Assembly (NCBI RefSeq): GCF_015356825.1
Contig: NZ_JAACYW010000083.1
Location: 1-39,428, forward strand
DNA length: 39,428 nucleotides
Direction of reading: 5' to 3'
Origin: Catenulispora rubra
GTDB taxonomy: Bacteria > Actinomycetota > Actinomycetes > Streptomycetales > Catenulisporaceae
The notes under the pieces were generated by a model. That model ran no database searches. It was not told the DNA's origin and saw only the letters and a list, made by a program, of their open reading frames with translations. Position 1 is the first letter of the stretch; each line of letters begins with the position of its first letter. Below are positions 24,574-33,200 of the stretch, piece after piece. The position numbers were made by a program, and so were the translations under genes.

Positions 24574-24762
24574 GTCCGATCTGATTGGCAGGGCCCGCCG
24601 ACAGCGACGAGGGAACCGGGACACCTCCGGGTGTGTGCGTGGCAGCGCCCCGGGTGCCATACGCCGGCCGGGCCTGTACTGCGGTCCGGTGCACCGTCCA
24701 CCCACAGGTGGGGTTGTCCCGGGTTCCCCGTCGCGTCGGCGGGCGCAGCCAAGCTGATCGGG

Positions 24763-24825
24763 CCGGTGGTGTCAAGTCGCACGTCACCCGGCCACAGCGG
24801 CGGTGGTCCGACTTGATACCACCGG
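24763..24825. repeat. Inner hairpin of the right palindrome half
   Basis: A 17-bp inverted repeat (CCGGTGGTGTCAAGTCG, 24763-24779, against 24809-24825) with one position that is a G-U pair in RNA, loop 29 nt. It keeps the CAAGTCG/CGACTTG core of the left hairpin while its outer stem differs by paired changes, as if structure were maintained. Confidence 0.8.
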
Positions 24826-25293
24826 ACCGGTCTGCTTCCGTCAGGCGACGACGGGACGGGGAACCCGGGACGAAGGCGACCACAAGCAGCGTCCGGCAGC
24901 AGGCTACGCAGCCCCCACTCCCCGGAGCGAGGCCGCTCGCCGCGCAGGCGCCGCCGGAGGCCCTGTCTTTGACTTTCAGGCACCCACCACACGCGGCAGA
25001 CACCCGCCCGCACGACCTGTGCGCAGTGACACAGACCTGCGCGCGGTCGTGTCCACGACAACCGGCCAGCCGCCAGCGCTAGCCGCATGGCACCACCGAA
25101 CTGCGTCCCCCAGCGAGGTCATCAAACCATGTGCGAAGCCGTAAAAAGCTCTTAAAATCCACAAAACAACCGCACCCGCCACACCCACCCGACACCAGCA
25201 CCCACGCCACGCAGAAAGCAGGAGCGCCCAAAGACCACCGCGCGCCCGGCCAGCTGATCGCCTCAGCCGACCGGCGCGCGCTTCCGTCCCGCC

Positions 25294-25344
25294 CTACTCC
25301 TGCTGCTGTTCCTGCTTCTACTTCTGCCTCTGCTACTGCTTCTG
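25294..25344 (-). repeat. NAG-triplet microsatellite at the 3' end of a WXG100-like gene
   Basis: In the gene's frame the codons run CAG AAG CAG TAG, then CAG AGG CAG AAG TAG, then on through CAG/AAG/GAA/GAG to a third TAG at 25294-25296. The real stop is the first TAG (25333-25335). All three in-frame stops are TAG, one base away from the CAG/AAG codons around them. Confidence 0.7.
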
Positions 25345-25650
25345 CCCCGCAGCGATGACCGCCTTCTGTGTCCCGGAGTCGAAGTCCGACAGGCCCCCCT
25401 TGATCTTCTCGAACTGCTGCGCGAAGTTCCCGATGTTGTTCATCGCGTTCTGCAGCGTGACGGTGAAGTGCGCGTAGGCGTCGTGCAGCGCGGGGCTGGA
25501 CTGCTCCATGTAGAGGCCGCCGCCGGAGCTCAGCATGGCGGTCACCGTGTTCTGGAGGTTGGCCAGGTGGGTGACCAGGTCGGTGTTGGCGTTCTGCAGC
25601 TGGGTGCTGACCGTTGCGACCTTGTTGTAGTCGAATACTGCGTCGGACAT
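25333..25650 (-). CDS. WXG100-superfamily protein lacking W-x-G (QSSPA type), second of pair
   Basis: A 105-aa, two-helix protein of WXG100 size from ATG 25650 (AGGAG, 9 nt). Helix 1 is 'VFDYNKVATVSTQLQNANTDLVTHLANLQNTVTAML'; the turn 'SSGGGLYMEQSSPALHDAYAHF' replaces the W-x-G turn; helix 2 is 'TVTLQNAMNNIGNFAQQFEKIKGGLSDFD'. A short Gln/Lys tail ends at TAG inside a triplet repeat. WXG100 proteins are the small heterodimeric substrates of T7SS ATPases, and the EssC-like ATPase is close by. The motif E/T-QSSPA-x-x-x-AY-x-x-F is shared with the neighbour at 25695. No YxxxD/E signal is obvious at the C-terminus. Confidence 0.82.
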   Translation of the reverse strand: MSDAVFDYNKVATVSTQLQNANTDLVTHLANLQNTVTAMLSSGGGLYMEQSSPALHDAYAHFTVTLQNAMNNIGNFAQQFEKIKGGLSDFDSGTQKAVIAAGQKQ

Positions 25651-25694
25651 CTCACGGCTCCTGTGTTCGGATCGGATGCGGCGGGAGGGGTGGG

Positions 25695-26003
25695 CTACTT
25701 GCCGTTGATGCTCTTGGCGATGGATTCGTCCATGCCGATGATGCTGTTGGCGATGCTCGTGAACTGCTGGGAGAACGAGCCGATGGTCTGGACGGCCGCG
25801 ACCAGCGAGTCGTTGAAGCTCTTGTAGGCGGACTGGAAGGCCGGGCTGGACTGCGTCAGGAACAGGCCGCCCTCCTTCGAGCCCAGCAGGCCGTTGACCG
25901 TGTTCAGCAGGTTGTTCAGCTGCGTCGGGATGTCGCCGACGGCCTGGTTCAGGGTCGCGGTCGCGGCGTTGATCTGGTCGCTGTTGATGTCGATGTTGGG
26001 CAT
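25695..26003 (-). CDS. WXG100-superfamily protein lacking W-x-G (QSSPA type), first of pair
   Basis: A 102-aa protein from ATG 26003 (AAAGG, 9 nt). The helical hairpin is 'INSDQINAATATLNQAVGDIPTQLNNLLNTVNGLL', turn 'GSKEGGLFLTQSSPAFQSAYKSF', then 'NDSLVAAVQTIGSFSQQFTSIANSIIGMD'. It is the clear paralogue of the next gene (44 nt downstream) and shares QSSPA-x-x-x-AY-x-x-F where W-x-G is normally found. Pairs of WXG100 genes in tandem usually encode an EsxA/EsxB-type heterodimer, and that is the likely case here. It lies 52 nt downstream of the 360-aa ESX-like gene on the same strand, so the three probably share a transcript. Confidence 0.82.
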   Translation of the reverse strand: MPNIDINSDQINAATATLNQAVGDIPTQLNNLLNTVNGLLGSKEGGLFLTQSSPAFQSAYKSFNDSLVAAVQTIGSFSQQFTSIANSIIGMDESIAKSINGK

Positions 26004-26055
26004 GCGGATCGCCTTTCGGTGCCGGGGTGGTGCTGTCGGGGGGGAGTGCGTGCTG

Positions 26056-27138
26056 TCAGATCATTCCGAGGCGGCCGCCACCGCCGCCCCGGCCGCCGCC
26101 GTTGTTGCCGCCCTTCGGGTGCATCGCCGGGGAGTCGACCAGGGTCCGGTCGCCGGGGCTGTTGGCGTTGCCGGTCCACTTGTAGTTGTCGGTCGTGCCG
26201 TCGGTGTGCTTGGTGACGTCGGTCCAGACCGCGTTGCTGCCGTCCGGGTTCGCCGTACACGCCGCGGTCTCGGTGGTGCCGTCGGCGTGCGTGATGTGGC
26301 TCGTGTAGTTGAACTTGTTGGCGACCTCGTGCGTGGTGCTCTCGGTGTACGTGCCGCCGTCGTAGCTCACTGTGGTGTCGCTCTGCACGACCGGGCTCTG
26401 CTGGTGGTCCGAGTCCGGCGGGTTGGCCCCGGTGTTGGTGTCCAGCACGCCCTGGTCCAGCTTGACGCTCGTGGTCATGGACGCCGCGTGCGAGCCGAAC
26501 GGCTGCACGTCACCGGCGACCAGCGTCTTGTCGTCGGGGGTGAGCGGCTTGTCCCGGAAGCCGAACAGCGGGTTCGTGACGTCCTTGAGGTTGTTGTACG
26601 ACGTCGGCGCCGCGCCCGGGTCGTCCGGCGTCGGACTTCCCGGCGCCCACATCGGGATGTGCTGCGTGACGAGGTTGCCGTTCTCGTCGTACGTCTGGAA
26701 CGTCGTCTCCTCGTTCTTGGTCGCCTGGTAGTGCTTCCAAGCGGCCTCCTTCGAGCCCCAGGCGCTCAGCAGATACTGGTAGCTCTGGTAGTTGATGCTC
26801 GCGGCCAGGCCGAGGTCGTTGTCCAGGTACTGCAAAGCCACAGTGCGGAAGGTCTGCGACAGCTTCTGCAGCTTGGTCTTCGCGTCGCCCGCGATGTTCG
26901 TGAAGTTGTTGTAGAAGTCGTACAGCGACTGGTCCAGCCGGTCGTTCCCGCTGCCGGTGAAGGTGCCGCCGTAGATGGTCATGCCCTCCATCGAGCTGTC
27001 GGTGATGCCCGACTTCCAAGCCGAGAGCTGCGAGTCGAGGTTGTTCCGCAGATTGTCCATGTTGTCCGCGGCCGTCTTGAGCTGCGTGTAGTCGATCTGG
27101 AACTTCAAGCCGGCGTCAAGCTTGTTCGGGTCCGCCAC
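26056..27138 (-). CDS. ESX-like N-domain protein of the T7SS locus, function unknown
   Basis: A 360-aa protein from GTG 27138 (GGGGTGAACCG upstream); longer frames would overlap the divergent giant gene. Residues 1-110 are helical ('FQIDYTQLKTAADNMDNLRNNLDSQL' to 'LYDFYNNFTNIAGDAKTKLQKLSQTFRTVALQYLDND') and look like a WXG/LXG-type targeting domain. The middle has 'AWGSKEAAWKHYQATKNEETTFQTYDENG', then Thr/Asp-rich beta segments ('TTVSYDGGTYTESTTHEV', 'HITHADGTTETAAC'). The C-terminus is a Gly-rich tail. It is first in the operon with the QSSPA pair and divergent from the giant gene, the spot where T7SS effectors or effector-specific partners are found. I cannot assign an enzymatic activity. 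It may be a secreted adaptor or partner for the giant protein. Confidence 0.75.
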   Translation of the reverse strand: MADPNKLDAGLKFQIDYTQLKTAADNMDNLRNNLDSQLSAWKSGITDSSMEGMTIYGGTFTGSGNDRLDQSLYDFYNNFTNIAGDAKTKLQKLSQTFRTVALQYLDNDLGLAASINYQSYQYLLSAWGSKEAAWKHYQATKNEETTFQTYDENGNLVTQHIPMWAPGSPTPDDPGAAPTSYNNLKDVTNPLFGFRDKPLTPDDKTLVAGDVQPFGSHAASMTTSVKLDQGVLDTNTGANPPDSDHQQSPVVQSDTTVSYDGGTYTESTTHEVANKFNYTSHITHADGTTETAACTANPDGSNAVWTDVTKHTDGTTDNYKWTGNANSPGDRTLVDSPAMHPKGGNNGGGRGGGGGRLGMI

Positions 27139-27195
27139 CGGTTCACCCCTTCCCCTTCGTCTCTCACCCGGTGGTACGCATCCGTTGCCGGAAAA

Positions 27196-27238
27196 GGTTC
27201 TCGCCAATCGCGGAAAGCGGCGAGACGCCACGAGAACC
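27196..27238. promoter_or_regulatory. Nested palindromes in the promoter between the ESX-like and giant genes
   Basis: GGTTCTCG (27196-27203) pairs with CGAGAACC (27231-27238), and inside lies CTCGCC (27200-27205) / GGCGAG (27219-27224). It sits about centrally in the 160-bp divergent gap and could bind a dimeric regulator acting on both units. Confidence 0.5.
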
Positions 27239-27298
27239 GTAGACGGGTCCGGATACGTACCCCCGTTCGGAACACCGCAACGAACCGGAGGAGGCCGC

Positions 27299-30200
27299 GT
27301 GGCCAGGCCCACAGACTGGTCCAAGCTCGGCCTGGACCACGACCCCACACCGGGCAGCCAGGACACCATGGCCGCCCTGGCCAAGATCATGGACACGGTG
27401 CAGGGCCAGGTCGACGAGATGGAGTCGACGATCACCGCGATCGTCAACAACGTCGCCGGCGGCTGGACCGGCAAGACCGCCGATGCGCTACGCGGCCAGA
27501 TCAGCGACCAGCTCCAGAAGTTCTTCCGCGGGCTCCAGCAGTGCTTCGACGAAGCCGCCCCGGCGATCCACACCTTCATCACGGCCATGGCGCAGCACCA
27601 GGCCGACGCCGACACCGCGCTGACCAAGGCGCTCGGTCTGCCGGACAAGGACCCGGGCCTGGCGCAGTACAAGCAGGCCGCGACCCAGGCCGGCTCGGAC
27701 CTGACCGCCGCGGGCAACACCGCCTCCTCCGCGATCGACGACGCCGTGAGCCGGCTGGCCAGTGCCCTGACGCCCTCGGAGATCTTCTGGGAGGCGTTCC
27801 AGTGGCTGGCGCTGATCCTCGGCGTGGTCGGCCTGATCTTCGGCGGCCCGCTGGCGATCCTGGCCTGGCTGGCGAACATCGCCCTGTTCATCAAGACCAT
27901 CGTCGACTTCGCGCACGGCGACACCAACTTCCTGGGCCTGTTCCTGAGCTTCCTGGGCATCATCGCGCCGATGACCCGGGGCATCGGCGGCGACCTGGCG
28001 AACCTGATCAAGGGCGGATTCGGGAAGATCATCAACGGCGTCGACAAGTTCGGCGGCACCATCGGGAACCTGTTCACCGACGTCAAGACCCTGTTCATCG
28101 ACTTCAGCACGATCGGGGTGCTGGGCTCGATCAAGGTGATCGGCCAGCTCGGCATGAAGGCCGGGCTGTGGGTCTTCGACAAGATCCTGACCTTCCCCAA
28201 CGTCATCACCAAGATCGGCGCCCTGGCCTTCGACAAGTTCATGAACTTCGACCAGTACCTGTTCAGCGGGATCAAGTTCCTCGGCGACAGCTTCGGCAAG
28301 GGCATCGACTTCGTGCTGACCGAGATCGGCACCGGCCGCTTCGTCCGGCTCTTCCTGCCGGTCACGAAGGACGAGTTCACCGCGCTGAACTTCAGCGGCG
28401 CGCTGTGGCGCTCCTTCGAGCGCACGCTCCCGGGCATCGTGCCGATGAACAAGGTGCTCGACGACCAGTTCACGCTCTTCCAGCTCACCAAGAGCCTGAA
28501 CCTGCCGGCGGACGCGATCGCCAAGATGACGCTGAACCTCAAGACCATGCACGACTTCAACCCCGAGCACGGCATCAACTACGTGCCGATGCCGAACGGC
28601 ACGCTGTTCGTCCCGGAGAAGTTCCTCAGCACGATCAAACTGAACGACATCAACACCATCGACTCCCTGGTCAAGCCCAACCTGCTCGACCCGCACTTCA
28701 ACGCCAGCAACCTGGACAACCTCGGCAAGATCGACCCGCACTTCGACATCGGCAACCTGGACAACCTCGGCACCTTCAACAAGATCGGTTCCGGGAACCT
28801 CAGCACTGTCACCATCCACGGCCTGGAGCAGCTCGACGGCTTCAAGCCGATCGAGATCACCAACCTGGCGCACGCCGACAGCATCGCCGTGGTCAAGATC
28901 GGCGACAGCATCTCGCTCACCGGCGTCGAGAAGGAGATCGCGGTCGCCAAGCTGCCCACGTTCACCGGCGCCGACCACATCGCCACCGTCGATGTGCACG
29001 AGGTGGTCCCGCACGTCGAGATCTCCGCCGCCGCGACCGCCGAAGCCGTCCCGATCCACGACGTGCTCAGCCTGGTCAAGAACGTCGAGGTCACCGGCGG
29101 CAACCTCGCCGAGCACAACCTGGCCGACATCGGCTCCCTGAACACCTCGATCGACCACAGCCTGGCCGGCCAGGCCGGCGCCCTGCACGGCCTCGGCTCC
29201 GAGAACATCGCAGTCCGCGCCGAACCCATCGCCAACCTCCACGACGTCGCCGGCGTCGGCGGCCTCACGGCCGACCACCTGGCCGTCGCCAAGCAGGCCT
29301 TCGACCACCAGATCACGGCCTTCGCCGGGAAGATCTCCCCCGACGTGCTGGACAAGATGGGGACCGACTTCCTCACGCAGATCAAGGACGTGCACTCCGG
29401 CTGGCGCGATCCCCGGCTGGTCGATCACCGGTTCTCCGAACTCCAGGTCAACCGGCTGATCGACAACCTGCCCAAGCAGTTCACCAAGGAGTTCGAGCGG
29501 GCCGGCTGGATCGACGACCTCGGCAAGGGCATCAAGGACGACCCGAGCTACGTCAAGCTCAGCCTCGACGCCAAGGCCAGGTTCGACCAGGAGATCACCA
29601 CCCGCGTCGGCTCCGGCTTCGACCGGGTCTGGTCGGCGAAGAACGCCGCGTTCGGGGACGGGACCGACCTGCCCGCCCTGAAGCTGGCGCTCGCCGCCGA
29701 CCTCAAGACCGCGCTGGGCAAAGCGCTGGAACGCGACGACTGGATGCGCAAGGCCGGCGCCGCGTTCGAGCACGGACTCGGCGAGAACGCCGGCATCGCC
29801 GGCAAGCTCCCGCCGGCCGAGCTGGCGAAGTTCCGCCAGGAGTTCCTGGGCACCGCGGAGAAGATCTTCCAGGACGCCCAGGCCAACAAGCTGACGTTCA
29901 CCGCGGACATCCAGGACGGCCTCGCCGGCGCCCTGACCCACGACATGCACAGCAAGCTGGCCGACCAGATCGCCCGGATCTCGAAGGTCAACTCCAACGG
30001 CCTCAAGGGCCTCGCCATCGCCTCCGACTGGGCCGCCAAGAACCCGAACGAGGCCGCGCTCGTCGGCGACTCCGGCATCCAGCGGCTGCTCCACGACCTC
30101 AGCGGCGACCTGCGCAAGATCCCGCCGGGCTCCCGCCCGCAGATCTTCAACCAGGCGCTCAAGAACTTCGAGGGCAAGCTCGCCTTCGAGGCCGACCTGC

Positions 30201-33200
30201 GGACCGCCCTGGCCGACGCCGCGCACGCCTTCCACGGCGCGCCCGAGGACGCCGCGAAGTTCCGCGAGAACACCGTGCTGGACTTCCTGTCCGGGCACTC
30301 GCTGCCGAACGGCATGCCGCATGGCATAACCCCGGACCTGGGAAAGAGCTGGCTGTCCTGGGAGAAGGACAACGGCGACGTCTTCGGCAGCACCCTGTCC
30401 CAGATCCATCCGGTCGACAAGACCGCGGCCTGGAGCCAGGCCCGCATCGACCTGGCCAAGGGCGTCCAGCCGAAGATCCAGTTCGAGAAGCAGATCGCCC
30501 CGAAGATCACCACCGCCCTGGACCACTTCGACACCAAGCTCGACAAGTGGTCCGAGGACCACGGATCGGTGTCGATCGAAAACATCAAGGCGTGGCGGGA
30601 CGAGTTCGACAAGGCCCTGCGAGACGCGGGACCCGCAGTCCTGAATGACCCGCCGGCCTTCGACCGGCTCACCAAGAACCTGCTCGACGGCCTCGACCAC
30701 CGCCTGGGCTCCGAACCCGAGGTTGCCGCGCTCAAAAACCAGGCCGACATCCGGTTCCAGGACGCGATCAAGGACTGGGCCGGCAAGACCGGCGGAACCC
30801 CCTCCTTCTTCGGCTTCACCAAGCTCACCGAAGACTTCCAGGCCCACATCGGAGACCTGCTCGGCGCCGCGCGCCACGGCCTCGGCGACGGCGGCGGCCT
30901 GGACGTCGCGAAGTTCGCCAAGGGCCTGGACGACCACCTCGCCAGCATCGGCGCGAAACTCGACAAGGAAGCCGGACTCGGCCACCTGGAGGCCGACGCG
31001 TTCGAGAAGGCCTACGGCGGCTGGCTCGGCCACGACGTCCCGCTGGCCGACGGGTTCTCCGCCGACCGGCTCACCGACCTCGCCTCGGAGTTCCGCTCGA
31101 TCTCCCGCACCCTCACCGACCATCTGGGAGCCGACGAGGCCAAGCCGATCATCGACGACCTCGCCTCCCGCCTGCCGGAGCGCTTCGACCTGGAACTGCG
31201 GAGCCTGTCCCGGATCGACGCCGCCGACGACGCCTTCACCCACGGCCTGCAGGACTGGCACAACCCCGCGGGCATGCGCGACCTGACGGCCCCGGAGATC
31301 GGCGCGGTCCGCACCGAGTTCACCGCGGACGCCAAGGAGCTGACGAAGGTCCCTGACACCTTCTGGACCGGCGCGCGCCTGGACGCCAAGCAGATCCGCG
31401 CGCTCATCGCCGGCTGGGACTCCCGGCTCGGCGACCTCGCCTCGGCCGTTCCCGGACGCCTGAACTTCGAGGCGCATCTGCTCGACGAGCTGTCGCACGC
31501 CTCCGAACTGCTCGGCGACGGCGCGAAGTACGACCACATCGTGCAGGACTTCCGCCAGGACTTCACCCACGAGTTCCACGACGTGTGGGGCAACGGCCGC
31601 AACGCCGACGACTGGCTGGCCAAGGAACAGCGGAACGGGGACGTGTTCACCAACGGCCCCGGCGTGCAGATGCCGAAGACCTCGCTGGAGCTGCGGCCGC
31701 TGGACTCGCATCCGGTCGCCCCCGACCCGCGTCCGCAGAACGTCGCCGGGACCTGGGGCCGACCGGTCAACCTCAGCACGTGGGACAAGGCCTGGCACCA
31801 CGAGGTCGACGGGATGTTCAGCGGAAACGGCATCCTCAGCCTCGGCACCGTCAAGGACGGCGTGGCGACCGGCGGCAACAAGGCCATCACGCGGATGTTC
31901 AACGACGCCAAGTTCGGCGACGCCGCGAAGGTCCAGCTGCAAACCGACCTCGACGCCCTGCACAAGAGCCTGGCCGATCCCGAGGTGTCCTCGGCCGCGG
32001 CGCGCCCCCTGCTCCAGAACCTCTTCGACCACAACCTCAAGGGCGACACCCGGGCCAGCAAGTTCCCGGTCTCGGCGATGAACGACGCGCTGGAATCCCT
32101 CAACGCCAAGCTCCTCGCCGAGGTGCACGGCGGATCCTCCGGCCTGCATCCGTGGCCCTTCGACGGGAGCGCGAAGAAGCCCGACTACGTGCTGGCCGGA
32201 CCCGACGGCAAGGTCCCCAAGCCCGGCGAGAACGGGTTCGGCGGCACCGAGGACACGTTCTTCAATTCGGTCACGCACGTCGGCGACCACCTGAGATACA
32301 ACTCGGTGAAGGAGTTCGCCGACGTCGGCAAGGGCGTGCGCAGCGCGGTCGACTCCAAGCTGAAGGCCTATGGGGACAAGCAGGTCCGGGTGGTCGTCGA
32401 CCTCACCAAGGCGCCGGGCCTGGAGGCCGGGCCGGGCCGCGATCTCACGGCGCTGATCGGGCACGTCACCGACGCGTACCGCGGGGGCGGCTGGGACGGC
32501 CCGACCCGACTGATCCAGAGCGACCTGATCGTCCCCGGCCACTTCCTGGGCCAGCCCGATCCGGCGGTCCTGACCTTCCGCTTCCGCTCCGACGGCCTGG
32601 TGTACCTGGACGGCGCGGGCGCCGGTTGGGGCCACGCGGGCGAGCTCGGCGACCACGCGCCGGCCGACGCGCACCCGGCGGTGGAGGTGCCGAGCCTCGA
32701 CGGCGGCATCTTCCAGCACCCCGACCTGCCCGGCGGCGGCCGGATCCTGCCCGGCGGCCTGCTGCTGTCGAACCAGGCCAAGGACCTCGCGCTGGCCGCG
32801 AAGCTCCCGAAATACGACGGTGCGTTCCTGCTCGTCACGCACTTCGACGACGTCCGGGGCCAGGCCCACGTCAACGACGTCCCGGTGCCGCACGGCCTGG
32901 TCGGCGGGTACTTCAAGTCCGGGCTGCTGCCCTGGCGCGACGGCCAGCTGATCGTCGTCGTCGGCTGCGGCGCTGAGGACCTGGCCGCCGCCCTGCGCAC
33001 CGAGCTGCACACCCCGACGGTCGGCGAGACCCACGACTTCGTCACGACGCACGACGGGTTCACCTACACCGGACCCGAGTCCTGGAGCGAGCACGGGCCG
33101 GACGTCCGGACGTCCCAGCTGGACTGGCGGCCCACGCCGGACGTGCTGGAAGCCGGTCCGCACGACGACGGCGGCGCGCGGTTCAAGCTGTTCCTGCCCG

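Larger units (their letters stand above)
24175..25180. repeat. Roughly 1-kb imperfect palindrome without a credible gene
   Basis: Two diverged ~500-bp copies face each other, symmetrical about 24678. Read from both ends inward the copies share, in order: GGCGGGTGCGGTT, GCTTTTTACGGCTTCGC, CCTCGCTGGGGGACGCAGTT, CGCTGGCGGC, GCCGGTTGTCGTGG, CACGACCGCGCGC, GGCGCCTGCGCGGCGAGCGG, GTGGTCGCCTTCGTCCCGG and a hairpin core ending in CAAGTCGGA. Identity by eye is about 75-85% with some gaps. Open frames through it differ between the two copies and show no domain, so I call no gene. It separates the sigma/ATPase/CBM6 unit from the WXG100 gene cluster. No target-site duplication or transposase was seen. Confidence 0.75.

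Noticed and set aside
24191..25088. Several 70-275 codon frames within the palindrome
   Set aside because: Frames on both strands differ between the two halves and have Arg/Gly/Pro-rich composition without motifs, so they are not supported as genes.
27139..28578. Upstream extension of the 360-aa minus-strand gene to about 840 aa
   Set aside because: It would overlap the giant gene by 1.3 kb, and its extra residues have no domain. GTG 27138 has a fitting ribosome binding site and starts the ESX-like helix.
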